Assembly: GCF_014117325.1 (NCBI RefSeq)
Contig: NZ_CP059732.1
Location: 1,364,001-1,428,000, forward strand
Source: Spirosoma foliorum
GTDB taxonomy: Bacteria > Bacteroidota > Bacteroidia > Cytophagales > Spirosomataceae
Direction of reading: 5' to 3'
DNA: 64,000 bases
Below the pieces are notes generated by a model, which saw only the letters and a program-made list of their open reading frames with translations, had not been told where the DNA came from and did not search any database. Both the position numbers and the translations under genes were made by a program. Shown here piece after piece: positions 25,371 through 35,183 of this stretch; position 1 is the stretch's first letter, and each line of letters begins with the position of its first letter.

Positions 25371-28112
25371 ATGAGATTTTTCATGGCTGCTGTTCTTCTT
25401 GTCTCTATTTGTCTGGGTTCGTATGCCCAAACAGGTACGATTTCTGGGCGCGTTGTCGATGCGAAAACGCTGGAACCACTGCCATTTACCAACGTCTACG
25501 TGAACAATACGACGATGGGCGTGGTCACCAATGCGTCGGGCGAATTTGTCCTGCATAACCTACCACTGGGGACGGCCGATATTGTCTTCTCATTTATTGG
25601 CTATATCTCCCAGCAGGTAAAGGTGACTGTGAAAGCAACGGCCAATAGTCCAATGGCTATTCAGTTAACGGCCGATGCGCAGCAAGTAGCCGAAGTGAAT
25701 GTGAAAGCAGGCCGGGACAAAGCCTGGGAAAAGCAGCTAAAGCGGTTTGAGAAAGTCTTTTTAGGGAATACAGCGGACTGTAAATTGCTGAATCCGTGGG
25801 CCATTGACTTTGTTGACGAGAAAGGGAGTACAATAGCCAAAGCTTCGATTCCGCTAGAAATTGACAATCGGAAGCTTGGGTACAAACTTTTCTTCCAGCT
25901 AAAGAGCGCTACGTACTCCACCACCGAATATTCTATTGTCGGAACAACTCGATTTATCGAACTGGAAACGACGAGTGCAACCGAAGCGCGCCATTGGACG
26001 AAGGAACGGGAACAGGCTTACGGAGGTTCGGCAAAACACCTGATGAAATCAATCCTTGATCGAAAGCTTAGTTTGTTCGGATTTGGACTTTACAGAGACA
26101 AAGGGAAAGCGAAACCCCGTACCAAATCCTTCACGTTCGAGATTGAACACAATCTCGCACCCGTCGATACAACCTCGCTGGTTACTTCAGGGCCCGCTAT
26201 GAATGAATATCGAATTGCGCTAAAAGAGCGAGTCGAGGTTCATTATAGAAAGGAGTTTATTTACCCTAGTTTTTATGCCGATGTAAGTGATGCCGTAAGC
26301 TGGCTGGAAGTTCGGGGTGGCTATGTGCTGATCAATAAAGAAGGTACAATACTTAATCCGACCGACGTCGCAATTTCCGGTAATATGACCGATGCCCGGC
26401 TATCCGGTATGTTGCCACTCGATTACAAGCCGGGCGATTTTGTTATAGCTCAGAAACCAATCAATCATTCTGCCCGGCGGCTTCAGGAAAAAGTGTATCT
26501 GCACACCGATAAGCCTTATTATTATCCGGGCGATAAACTCTGGTTTAGTGCCTATATGACCTATCGGCTTCCAGAACTCATAGATACCCTTAGCCGCGTT
26601 TTGTATGTCGACCTGATCGATGCGAATCGGATGGTTAGCCAATCCCGAGTATTGCCGCTTGATAGTGGTAGAGCAGCCAGTTCGTTCAGGTTTCCGGTAA
26701 CTGTGCCCCCCGGGAAGTATGTGCTCAGAGCTTATACGCAATGGATGAAGAACTATGGAATTGATCATTTTTTCTATAAACCCATTGCGGTGCTGGCCCT
26801 AAATCAGCGCGTTGACGAAAAAACGACCAGGCCAGTTTCGGACAGCCTGCTGAAAATTGTAGTTGATAAGCCCGTTTACCCAACAAGAAATCAAGTGAAA
26901 ATGACGCTTCGTCTGGACACGACCGAAAGTGCTAGTGTAATGGCGGGGAGTTTTTCGGTGGCGGTTCTTGATGAGGCCGATGTCCTATCAAATGCGGAAT
27001 CGGGCAGCATTAAAACAGGATTCGACTTTCTGGAACCACCCAGAGATATGCCGCTTGTGTATGACTATCCCATTGAGAAAGGGATTACGCTGGACGGAAT
27101 TTACTCCGACAAAAAAGGGAAAGTGAAGAAGTCGACACTGACGCTATTGCCGGAGGATTTAAGTCATATTTATCAAGCCACAACCCACAACGATGGTACG
27201 TTTTCGTTGGCCAACCTAGCATTTTACGACAGTACTAAATTCTTCATGCAGTCGCCGGAGGGGAGCATACAGGTAGTGACTAAAGAACCACCCAGGCTAC
27301 CCGAAAAACTACCAGACCTGCCACTCCACATCGTATCCTCAACTGCGCTGCATATGATTGCTGCCGCCGATACGCTCCAGGGAAAGAGGCTAGCTGAAGT
27401 GAAGGTGTCGGCGAAGAAAATTATCCAGTCAGAAAATTCGTATGGGCAGGCCGATGTTACGATAAAAGGAGAGAGCATTGAAGGTTTTGCGACTATAGCC
27501 GATGCCATAGCCTCTAAACTTCCTTCATTCAGACTGGTCTATGATCAGACCGATTGGTATCTGATCTGGGCCAGAGCCAGCACACCAAACAGTCGAGATC
27601 TGTCCTCGCAAAAACCGAATATTGCCAGCAAAAACAACCTATCTGCGCACGAACCGAATTTGTACATCAACAACGTACTGGTTGTAGGCGAAACGGCGGG
27701 TAGCCGACTTATGCAGTTAAGTCCTACTCTGATTGATCATATTGAAATCAATGGTATGATTACCTCCAATCAGGGAGCTTCTGGCTCAAATGGTTTGATT
27801 AATGTGTATACCAAACGACCATCCGATGATGCCAAATCGAAAGGGTTGCCGTTTGGGAAAGTGCGGGGCTTCGACCGGGAATCTACATTCCGTTCCCCTG
27901 ATTATACCTATCAATCAACCACTTCCGACGCAAAAGATTACCGATCAACTCTATATTGGAATCCAAGGGTTAATGTAAAAGCTACCCAGCCACCTACAAC
28001 GCTATCTTTCTTTACATCCGACCAGTCGGGTAGGTATCGTATTGTTGTGGAAGGCATTACCAACAACGGCACGCCAGTTCATGCCGAAACTACGTTTGTT
28101 GTTAACGAGTAA
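25371..28112 (+). CDS. Exported carboxypeptidase-regulatory/MG2-like/plug-like protein
   Basis: About 913 residues from ATG 25371 (a TTG at 25362 is less likely). The signal peptide ends SYAQ. Residues 23-110 are a carboxypeptidase-regulatory-like domain (GTISGRVVDAKTLEPLPFTN, then LPLGTADIVFSFIGY). Residues 385-480 resemble an alpha-2-macroglobulin MG2-type domain (KVYLHTDKPYYYPGDKLWFS). Residues near 670-800 look like a TonB plug (VKVSAKKI, then IADAIASKLPSFR). A beta-barrel like that of a receptor is not evident. Such large proteins sit in the Bacteroidota outer membrane, but which substrate they handle is unknown. The stop codon is at the edge of a giant palindrome. Confidence 0.8.
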   Translation: MRFFMAAVLLVSICLGSYAQTGTISGRVVDAKTLEPLPFTNVYVNNTTMGVVTNASGEFVLHNLPLGTADIVFSFIGYISQQVKVTVKATANSPMAIQLTADAQQVAEVNVKAGRDKAWEKQLKRFEKVFLGNTADCKLLNPWAIDFVDEKGSTIAKASIPLEIDNRKLGYKLFFQLKSATYSTTEYSIVGTTRFIELETTSATEARHWTKEREQAYGGSAKHLMKSILDRKLSLFGFGLYRDKGKAKPRTKSFTFEIEHNLAPVDTTSLVTSGPAMNEYRIALKERVEVHYRKEFIYPSFYADVSDAVSWLEVRGGYVLINKEGTILNPTDVAISGNMTDARLSGMLPLDYKPGDFVIAQKPINHSARRLQEKVYLHTDKPYYYPGDKLWFSAYMTYRLPELIDTLSRVLYVDLIDANRMVSQSRVLPLDSGRAASSFRFPVTVPPGKYVLRAYTQWMKNYGIDHFFYKPIAVLALNQRVDEKTTRPVSDSLLKIVVDKPVYPTRNQVKMTLRLDTTESASVMAGSFSVAVLDEADVLSNAESGSIKTGFDFLEPPRDMPLVYDYPIEKGITLDGIYSDKKGKVKKSTLTLLPEDLSHIYQATTHNDGTFSLANLAFYDSTKFFMQSPEGSIQVVTKEPPRLPEKLPDLPLHIVSSTALHMIAAADTLQGKRLAEVKVSAKKIIQSENSYGQADVTIKGESIEGFATIADAIASKLPSFRLVYDQTDWYLIWARASTPNSRDLSSQKPNIASKNNLSAHEPNLYINNVLVVGETAGSRLMQLSPTLIDHIEINGMITSNQGASGSNGLINVYTKRPSDDAKSKGLPFGKVRGFDRESTFRSPDYTYQSTTSDAKDYRSTLYWNPRVNVKATQPPTTLSFFTSDQSGRYRIVVEGITNNGTPVHAETTFVVNE

Positions 28113-28295
28113 TTCAAGTTGTGCAATTTTATGTATGTCGCGTAGCGACAGCATGTTTGTAGCAGAGTAGCTCTCTCAATGACCCGCGTGCCGTCAGGTA
28201 CGCAATCATTGCGTACCTGACGGCACGCGGGTCATTGAGAGAGCTACTCTGCTACAAACATCTCGTCGCTATGCGACTATCTCGCAACTTGAATT
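28111..28295. repeat. Giant palindrome (185 bp) between convergent genes
   Basis: The core is a perfect palindrome: 54-bp arms at 28153-28206 and 28208-28261 around a single central base at 28207. Outer, less perfect arms (28111-28121 with 28285-28295; and a gtcgc..gcgac element) extend it to about 185 bp. It fills the gap between two convergent outer-membrane genes, overlapping the TAA of the plus-strand gene. It may be a bidirectional terminator or a small palindromic mobile element; no ORF or obvious target-site duplication is seen. Confidence 0.9.
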
Positions 28296-28308
28296 AATGA
28301 GTGTATTC

Positions 28309-30843
28309 TTAAAATGCCAGCCAGCCTGATAATTTGATGGCAAAAGGAGTAACAGGAACGCCAGTCCGACTGACGTTATCACGGTACGTGAGCCGGTGAA
28401 TAGCGTCGATGCGCAACACTTTGAAGATGTTATCGATGCCATACCCTACTTCGACATAAGGCGTTTGGGTGAGCGAACTGAACCCTTCTACAGCTTGTCC
28501 GGCAGCATTTGTGGTCGGAATCATCGCTAAATTATTGGCCGATACACTGCCTGCTAATACTTTTGCCGTAACCAGTTCACGCCATTTTAGTCGTCGTAAT
28601 AAAGGTAATCGATTGAATAAAAGACCATTGAAGTTATGTTCGAACTGTACGGTCGCCCAACGGTCACAAACGAACTCGAAGTAGTTCATGAGATTGTACG
28701 CGTTCCCGACATAAAACGACGACTCGTTGCCGAGGGGTGTAAAGAGCAACGGATACGGAACGGTAGACGGAATAATTCCTGCCCCGAGCGTATAATAAGT
28801 TCGGCCCAAAACACCCATCCGGAATGAATGTTTCATGCCTAGCGCAATACGGTGATAGGTGAAATCGCCATCGAGTACATTGCGCAGGCCAAGGGTATAG
28901 CGTAATGTGAAAATGGGCTTGCGAATAGCACCTGTGCTCAGCCGAACATTGTCGTTCTGAAGAATTAGCTCATCCGGGGCAAACCGGGTTTCCGAAATCA
29001 ATTCCGTGGTTTGGTAAGTGCTCCGGACGGTCTGATTATCGTCGTGGGCCTGCGGCTGAAAGGCAAATGGGAACAGCGGCTCAAAACTTCGATTTCGTAC
29101 AGCCAGCGTTTGCGTGAAGCCACGGCCCATTTCGCGCCGGAAATATACCAGATTTTCTTCCTGAAAATAAGGTCGCCGAATATTGCCAAAACGTGAATAA
29201 GCCGCAAATAGCGAATTATTGCCAATGTTATCGGTTGATACACCAATACGCTCCAGATCATAGCTACGCTTTACGCCGATGACTGTCCAGGGTTTGCGGC
29301 TCACAATGTACTCGATGTTGGCGCTGTATTTTACCTGTTCATCCTGCGTTCCATAGGCAACATACCCACTAAGGAGCCACTTCTTGCTGAAACCCGTATT
29401 GGTACGTAAACCCAGCCGAAAACGGTGCCCTTCTACATTGTTGCTGGCATAGGAATTCAAAATTGGACCTAAGTCAACATTCCATTTGCCCAGTGGTTTG
29501 TAGCCAATTACACCCAGTTTAATGATCTCGCCAGCTACCTTCACTAAAGGGACATTCCTTACCGAATCAACAACATGCATGGCTCTCAACTCGTCGGGCG
29601 AGAGAGAACTTGGACGTACGCTCTGCCAGAAAGCGGTATCACTTTCTTTGTAATCGTCGGCTAGCTCGATAGCAGGATCATAAAATGGAAGTTCCTTGGG
29701 CTTATTTTCAATAATGTTGTTGGCAAACGTGAAAAAACGAATCAGTGCCCCGGGTGCTCGTGGAGCAGGTTCATCGGTATCAATGGTGACCTGCGTCTGG
29801 GTCGGGAAACGGAGCCCCGAAGCCGTTGTTTCCCAGTCTTGTTGAATATGCAGTTCATCGACAAAATTGATATTGGCCCGCTTGTCGACCTGGGCATCTA
29901 TCTGCGCCAGAGCCATATGAAGCGTATCGATCAGCATTGTGCCTGTGAATGCTAAATCGGTGGGGCGTTTGGGCGTAAATTCAATAGAATAGCAGATCGC
30001 GTTATTGAGCGAAACGGTATCTTTTAATCGGAAGGTATAAACGGTTTCCCATTGACTGCCAATGGGAGACGGAATATCTTTCTGAAGAATGTAGAGTGAA
30101 TTCCGGTAGAAATTATATTGCTGAAATGACGCTCCGGTTAGCTGGGCAATCAATCCACCATCGGTAACGCCGACCCCCGTCACGTGCGATTTGAGAACGG
30201 CCTCTTTTGTTTTTTCCGGGCTCGTTCGTGCGTAAAAATTGGAGAATGTTTCAGAGATAAACACGGGTACAGCCGCGTTACCATTCTCGTCGATAATGGC
30301 AGGCAACTTGCCTAACAATCGCCCGATGGGACCGGGTCGTTTATTGTTTTTACGTTTCTGATCGAAGTTATTAATATAGGCTTCAATCTTCGTGTAGCTA
30401 TCGTACTGATAGGCAACAAGTCGGGCTGGGTTGTACTGATCGCGTCGGCGAATGGCCTCTCGCATGACTCGATAAGCTGGATCACCCCCTTTAGCGTATA
30501 CTTTGACTTCCTGAAGTTTGGTGGCAGCAGCTACCAACTGAGCATCGATGGTTTGGGTCGACTGCGCCAGAATAGGGTAGACCCCGGTACGGTAACCCAG
30601 ACTAAGCACCAGTAATGAATCGGAGAGTGCACTGATTTTGAGCGAATAGCGCCCATCAACGTCTGATGTTGTACCGGATGTTTTCCCTTTTAGCGCAATG
30701 CTGGCAAATGGTATTCCTTCTCCCGTTGCTTTATCGATCACCCGACCATTAATTGTATAGACTTTTTGTTGAGCAGCAGCCTGTAAAGTGCACCCGAGGA
30801 ACAAAAAGCCAATGACAATAAAGGTTCGTAGCAATTGAATCAT
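28309..30843 (-). CDS. DUF5686 outer-membrane protein with carboxypeptidase-regulatory domain
   Basis: An 844-residue protein. The signal peptide ends AAAQQ. Residues 28-115 are a carboxypeptidase-regulatory-like domain (INGRVIDKATGEGIPFASIA). The rest matches the DUF5686 family: YRVMREAIRRRDQYNPARLV, then long beta-strand-rich segments typical of an outer-membrane barrel, ending in KLSGWLAF with a terminal phenylalanine, a hallmark of BamA-inserted barrels. Function in the family is not established. It is convergent with the MG2/plug-like protein and separated by the palindrome. Confidence 0.88.
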   Translation of the reverse strand: MIQLLRTFIVIGFLFLGCTLQAAAQQKVYTINGRVIDKATGEGIPFASIALKGKTSGTTSDVDGRYSLKISALSDSLLVLSLGYRTGVYPILAQSTQTIDAQLVAAATKLQEVKVYAKGGDPAYRVMREAIRRRDQYNPARLVAYQYDSYTKIEAYINNFDQKRKNNKRPGPIGRLLGKLPAIIDENGNAAVPVFISETFSNFYARTSPEKTKEAVLKSHVTGVGVTDGGLIAQLTGASFQQYNFYRNSLYILQKDIPSPIGSQWETVYTFRLKDTVSLNNAICYSIEFTPKRPTDLAFTGTMLIDTLHMALAQIDAQVDKRANINFVDELHIQQDWETTASGLRFPTQTQVTIDTDEPAPRAPGALIRFFTFANNIIENKPKELPFYDPAIELADDYKESDTAFWQSVRPSSLSPDELRAMHVVDSVRNVPLVKVAGEIIKLGVIGYKPLGKWNVDLGPILNSYASNNVEGHRFRLGLRTNTGFSKKWLLSGYVAYGTQDEQVKYSANIEYIVSRKPWTVIGVKRSYDLERIGVSTDNIGNNSLFAAYSRFGNIRRPYFQEENLVYFRREMGRGFTQTLAVRNRSFEPLFPFAFQPQAHDDNQTVRSTYQTTELISETRFAPDELILQNDNVRLSTGAIRKPIFTLRYTLGLRNVLDGDFTYHRIALGMKHSFRMGVLGRTYYTLGAGIIPSTVPYPLLFTPLGNESSFYVGNAYNLMNYFEFVCDRWATVQFEHNFNGLLFNRLPLLRRLKWRELVTAKVLAGSVSANNLAMIPTTNAAGQAVEGFSSLTQTPYVEVGYGIDNIFKVLRIDAIHRLTYRDNVSRTGVPVTPFAIKLSGWLAF

Positions 30844-31136
30844 TCAGATGGTGATATAAATGGCAGTCTACTTGATGTAATCAAAAAGTAGTCAATAGAG
30901 TTTACTATATGAGCAAAAATTAACTTATTTTTTGCCGCAACAAGTCGGCATAATCAGGATTTAGTACCAAAAGAGGATATAATGGTATTAAGCTAATTAG
31001 CTTGATTGCTATCTGATTATCAATACGTAAGATAACCTGATTCCGTTGCAACGCATCAGCTTAGCTAGTAAAAAAACAAACGAAGCACGTTTGGACGTAT
31101 CTTTTGGGAATTGTAATCGTCACATTTTCAATGGAG
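30844..31136. other. AT-rich gap of about 290 bp
   Basis: Upstream of the DUF5686 gene and downstream of the DUF4405 fusion gene, both on the minus strand. It probably carries the DUF5686 promoter; I find no exact TAnnTTTG pair, no hairpin and no ORF. Confidence 0.4.
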
Positions 31137-31853
31137 CTACTGCACGGCTGGAAAGGCTCGCTGGGCGGCAATAATCTGCCATTTTTTATTCTGCTCTTTG
31201 AGCAAGTGCGTGTAAACCGACGGTGCTGTAGTCGTGGAGTTGGTAGAGGTGCCGTACACCAGAATCAGGTGATCATCCAGAGCCTCAGCGCGGTCAACTT
31301 TATTCTTTACAACTTCAGGACTCGTTCGCTTCAGTATGTTTTTCTGTACATCGGAGCCACTTAAAATAGTCCCGGCTTCGGTGAGGAGCGCCGTTTTTAC
31401 GGGCATGATTGCGGCTAACGTGCCTGTATCGCCTTTGGTGTAAGCCGTGGCATAGGCTGTTTCAACGGCATTGGCAATTGAATCGACTTTGGGTTGTGCC
31501 ATCGAATCACCTTGAGGGCGGTCACCACGGAACAGATTCTTGCCTGCGTTCGCTAATTTGTCGAAAACGGGGACGTCGAATCCAATACCTGCCGCAAAGA
31601 TTACGACAATAAGAGCAGGCAGGACCAATTCCTTTTGAATGGCTCCCGTTCGGCGATTTTTGGTGTACCCCACCAACGACGACCAGTTGTTAACAATATG
31701 AAAAACAGCGGCTATGAAGAATATAATACCAAACCAGGCATGCGTATGATCGACAATGTGCGAACCCTGCCCGAAGTAAATGAGCAGACCGGTAATCGCT
31801 AAAACAAAGAAAATTGTGGCAACAAACAAGCTGACAAGGTTTTTAGATTTCAT
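31137..31853 (-). CDS. DUF4405 membrane domain fused to NTF2-like domain
   Basis: A 238-residue protein. The N-terminal half has three membrane helices (residues 8-27, 39-58, 78-98), with histidines in DHTHAWFG and VFHIVNNW as in cytochrome-b-like DUF4405 proteins that may bind haem. Residues 122-238 form a SnoaL/NTF2-like (DUF4440-type) cone fold: VETAYATAYTKGDTGTLAAI, then HLLKEQNKKWQIIAAQRAF. Fusion of a haem-type membrane module to an NTF2-like domain is unusual to me; whether haem or a small ligand is bound is unknown. It is downstream of the TonB receptor gene, separated by two palindromes. Confidence 0.75.
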   Translation of the reverse strand: MKSKNLVSLFVATIFFVLAITGLLIYFGQGSHIVDHTHAWFGIIFFIAAVFHIVNNWSSLVGYTKNRRTGAIQKELVLPALIVVIFAAGIGFDVPVFDKLANAGKNLFRGDRPQGDSMAQPKVDSIANAVETAYATAYTKGDTGTLAAIMPVKTALLTEAGTILSGSDVQKNILKRTSPEVVKNKVDRAEALDDHLILVYGTSTNSTTTAPSVYTHLLKEQNKKWQIIAAQRAFPAVQ

Positions 31854-31920
31854 AAGACTAGTGGGGTTGGAAGAGTGGGCAAAATACGGATAAATAAGTA
31901 ACTAACTAAACTTGATTACA

Positions 31921-32000
31921 AACCTATAAGGTTTTCAAAACCTTATAGGTTTAAACGGCAACTAATAAAGAGGGCGTTGACTCAATTGAGTCAACGCCCT
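31921..32000. terminator. Two successive perfect palindromes after the TonB receptor gene
   Basis: 31921-31951 is a perfect 15+1+15 hairpin of aacctataaggtttt type. 31971-32000 is a perfect 30-bp palindrome, agggcgttgactcaattgag with its complement. Both follow the stop of the minus-strand receptor gene at 32030 and precede the DUF4405 gene start, so they probably form a tandem terminator. Confidence 0.75.
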
Positions 32001-32029
32001 GGATACCTTTAGACAGGTAAGCCTACTGC

Positions 32030-34831
32030 TTATGGACGGCCACGGCCACCACCAGTACGACCACCACCACTTGGGGCAGCCTGTTGTTGTTGTGGGCCTG
32101 TATTGTTGTCGCCACCACCGTCGCCTTTCAGGTCATCGTTTTCAACCGATTTGCGACGTTTTTGTGGGGCGTCGAAACTCATTTTGCCAAGTTTGTAGCT
32201 GAATGTCAGACGTACACCTGCGTTGTAGTAACCCGTTTGTGTGTTCTGCACCAGAATTGGCGACGATAACTCTGAATGCTGTCTGAACGGGTGGTTGAAG
32301 ATATTCTCAGCCGCCAGACCTAAGCTGGCTTTCTTGTTATTGAACTCTTTCCGTAGGCCAAGGCTATAGAAATACATGGCACTTTGTTGTCCCTGTAACT
32401 GAACCTGGTTGCCACGACCACCACCGAAGAGCTGGAAGCCCCAGCCATTGGCCAGCGACAGGCTACTCATGATCCGACCAGCCAGTACCCAACCTGAATT
32501 AGATGCCGAATAAATTGGGTTGGCGTTATTGTTGGTCAGGTTAACATGATAGAGGTCGATACCACCACCAAGTTGTAGTTTACGGAAAAGTGTTCCGTTT
32601 CCGAACAGGTTGATACCGTACGCATCCTCATGACCAACGTTCAGGTAGGTTGTGTTAATCACCTGTTGTAGTACATTATTGATCAACGACTGTTGTACTT
32701 CACGAACAGCGGTGATTTCATTGTTGGTCCGACGTGCAAACACCGTTGCATTCAAATATAGTCCTTTGATATTTGCACTGGTACCGAATTCAATGTTATC
32801 AGTCAATTCAGGCGACAGATATGGGTTACCTGTAGTAGTGTTCGTCGGATTGGCTGTATTATTGTTCGGGTTAAGGAACTGAATGCCAGGTCGTTGAATC
32901 CGGCGGTTATAGGCCAGTTTGATAATCTTACCCCCTTTCAGACTTTTCGAAATATTGATGCTTGGTACCAGATTCCCATAGTTAGGGATCGTTGGATTAG
33001 CCCCTGCTGACTCATTGGCGAACTTGGCATTAATAAACGTGTATTCGTACCGGGCACCTGCCTTAATGGTGAACTTGCTCTTGGTTGTCAGCGTGTAAGA
33101 CAGGTAAGTAGCTGCGATATTCTGATTATACTCCAGACCATTTCCTTTGCGAGTCGTATCAATTACATAAGGTGAGTCAGAACCGTTAGCAATGTAATAC
33201 TGATAATCACTATTCACCTGACGGAAAATACCTTTACCACCGAATTCAATCAGTTGATTTGTTTTAATCGGGGTCTGATAATCTAACTGTAATGTCGATT
33301 CCTGATTATAGCTGGGGTTGTCGTTTTTCTGACGTGATGTAATCGTTTGGAAATCGGTTCCGCCCATAATATCAGCGACAAAGCTGTTCGTCCGGTTGTT
33401 GCGGCTATAGAGTGCCAGAATGCTGAATTCCTGCTGAGGCTTATAGATTTTTGTGTAGGTCACGTTGGCATCTACTGTTCCCGACAAGTCTTTGGTATCT
33501 ACATTCCGATTGCTCACAGAAGGGAAGTAGCTGTTCGGCGAAGTGATCGTTGTCATCAGATTGTTTTGCTTGCTTAAACCGTTCCGGGCACCGTACCGGA
33601 TACTGGCTGTCAGCGAAGTCCGCTTATCGATGTCATAATCCCAGCCCAATTGATAGTTCCCAAAGAGACGTTGATTCAGCGTATTGGCTGTTTGTACGGT
33701 GTTAGTCCAGGCCGAATACGTGTTCGAAGTCGGATCGTAGCTGCGCGTGCTTTGATTGTTCAGGAACGTCCCTTTTACGTTATACTCAGCACGACCGAAA
33801 CCACCAAGCGAAAAACCCATTTTACCAGTGCGGTAGTTACCATTGATACCCAGGTTTGCACCCCGGTTACCACCACCACCGTTTACGTCGAGGGTCATCC
33901 CTTGCAGGGTTGTTTTCTTGGTGACAATGTTAATAATCCCAGCTGAACCTTCTGCGTCGTATTTGGCTGATGGCGAGGTAATTACTTCAACGGTTTTGAT
34001 CATGTCGGCCGGAATCTGCTTCAAGGCATCGGCTACGCTACTGGCCACAATGGTCGACGGTTTGTTATTGATTAACACCGTCACGTTACTGCTTCCACGC
34101 AGACTCACATTCCCATCGAGATCGACCGACAGCATCGGCACTTTACGTAGAATGTCGCCCGCGTCGCCCCCTTTGGCAGCAAGGTCCTTATCGGCATTGT
34201 AAACCATCCGGTCCACTTTTTCTTCGATCATAGCGGCCTGACCAACCACGTTCACTTCGCTTAGTGTTCGAACATCGGGCGAGATTTTTATCGCCCCCAA
34301 CGTAATTGTACTGCCTTTATCGACGGTAATGAGTGCGCTTCGTTTGTCTTTGTAGCCAATAAATGTGTACAGAAGACGATACTTACCAGGTGATATACGG
34401 CCAATGGTAAATTGTCCTTTTGCATCAGCTGTTGTACCATCGATGGGTTTATTGGTGCTGATGTTTAATAGCGCAATCGTAGCGAATTCGACAGGTTTGC
34501 TTGTGGTAGAATCTATTAGCGTACCGCTAATTTTACCATTACCACGTGCGACAGGGTCTGCCTCTGATGGGGTAGGAGCCGATTGAGGTTGTACGCCTGT
34601 TGGGGCTGGCGAATTGATGAGGCTCGGTTTCGAGCCAGCAGGAGCTGTAAATGTATCGGGAGTCGTCGGGGCCGGGGTTTTTGTTTCGAACGGGTCCGGA
34701 ACGGCTGGTTGGGTTACTGGGGTGCTACTCGGAGCAGCGCTGGCCGGTGCTGTTGTACTGCCGGGAACGGTTACCTGAGCGAATGAGGTAGTTGCGCTAA
34801 CGATGAGTAAAGAAAGTAATAACGTTTTCAT
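32030..34831 (-). CDS. TonB-dependent outer-membrane receptor (OMP_b-brl_3 type)
   Basis: A 933-residue protein with a signal peptide ending SFAQ. Residues 20-95 are a Pro/Thr/Ala-rich linker. Residues 98-185 form a carboxypeptidase-regulatory-like domain (GTLIDSTTSKPVEFATIALL). A TonB plug follows (VDLDGNVSLRGSSNVTVLIN and DAEGSAGIINIVTKK), then an outer-membrane beta-barrel of the OMP_b-brl_3 family. The C-terminal 45 residues are unusual: Asp/Gly- and Gln-rich, ending in GGGRTGGGRGRP, which extends past the barrel. These receptors take up large ligands with TonB-ExbBD energy; no SusD partner lies beside it. Confidence 0.92.
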   Translation of the reverse strand: MKTLLLSLLIVSATTSFAQVTVPGSTTAPASAAPSSTPVTQPAVPDPFETKTPAPTTPDTFTAPAGSKPSLINSPAPTGVQPQSAPTPSEADPVARGNGKISGTLIDSTTSKPVEFATIALLNISTNKPIDGTTADAKGQFTIGRISPGKYRLLYTFIGYKDKRSALITVDKGSTITLGAIKISPDVRTLSEVNVVGQAAMIEEKVDRMVYNADKDLAAKGGDAGDILRKVPMLSVDLDGNVSLRGSSNVTVLINNKPSTIVASSVADALKQIPADMIKTVEVITSPSAKYDAEGSAGIINIVTKKTTLQGMTLDVNGGGGNRGANLGINGNYRTGKMGFSLGGFGRAEYNVKGTFLNNQSTRSYDPTSNTYSAWTNTVQTANTLNQRLFGNYQLGWDYDIDKRTSLTASIRYGARNGLSKQNNLMTTITSPNSYFPSVSNRNVDTKDLSGTVDANVTYTKIYKPQQEFSILALYSRNNRTNSFVADIMGGTDFQTITSRQKNDNPSYNQESTLQLDYQTPIKTNQLIEFGGKGIFRQVNSDYQYYIANGSDSPYVIDTTRKGNGLEYNQNIAATYLSYTLTTKSKFTIKAGARYEYTFINAKFANESAGANPTIPNYGNLVPSINISKSLKGGKIIKLAYNRRIQRPGIQFLNPNNNTANPTNTTTGNPYLSPELTDNIEFGTSANIKGLYLNATVFARRTNNEITAVREVQQSLINNVLQQVINTTYLNVGHEDAYGINLFGNGTLFRKLQLGGGIDLYHVNLTNNNANPIYSASNSGWVLAGRIMSSLSLANGWGFQLFGGGRGNQVQLQGQQSAMYFYSLGLRKEFNNKKASLGLAAENIFNHPFRQHSELSSPILVQNTQTGYYNAGVRLTFSYKLGKMSFDAPQKRRKSVENDDLKGDGGGDNNTGPQQQQAAPSGGGRTGGGRGRP

Positions 34832-35000
34832 ACGATTAGAAATTGACGCATCAAAGGTGCGCTAGCTTACCTACTCTGCGAAATCAATCTGGCGGAATGC
34901 CCGTTTTTAGGTGTTGAATGTAAAAAATAGCCTCGCGAAGAAAATAGCTCCGTCGATTGCCTAACACAACATCTAATTGGTGAAAACGTTTACGACTATT

Positions 35001-35089
35001 TTTTTCGACAGGATTGACTGGATTAATAAGATGTTTTTTTTACCCCTTACTACCTCATTTTGCTAATCCTGTTAACCCTGTCGAAAAAT
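35001..35089. repeat. Inverted repeat of the cgacaggatt family
   Basis: Arms near 35001-35035 (tttttcgacaggattgactg) and 35056-35089 pair imperfectly, with the ends tttttcgacaggatt and aatcctg..ctgtcgaaaaa well conserved. It shares the tttttcga.aggatt ends with the perfect repeat at 926-1011, so the two look like diverged copies of one dispersed family. Confidence 0.6.
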
Positions 35090-35175
35090 AAATTCGTGCG
35101 GATTATGTATCTAAGAACTGAGCGAACGGTCTATAAAAAGGCTTTTGTGATCGTGGTGGCTTGTTCGTAAACCAG

Positions 35176-35183
35176 TACATTTG
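35176..35183 (+). promoter_or_regulatory. Predicted -7 element of the GT-C gene
   Basis: TACATTTG fits TAnnTTTG and lies 41 bases upstream of the ATG at 35225. No TTTG lies at the expected -33 spacing. Confidence 0.35.

Noticed and set aside
28111..28295. Insertion sequence or complete transposon
   Set aside because: No transposase or other ORF lies between or within the arms, and no direct repeat flanks the element, so it is only called a palindrome.
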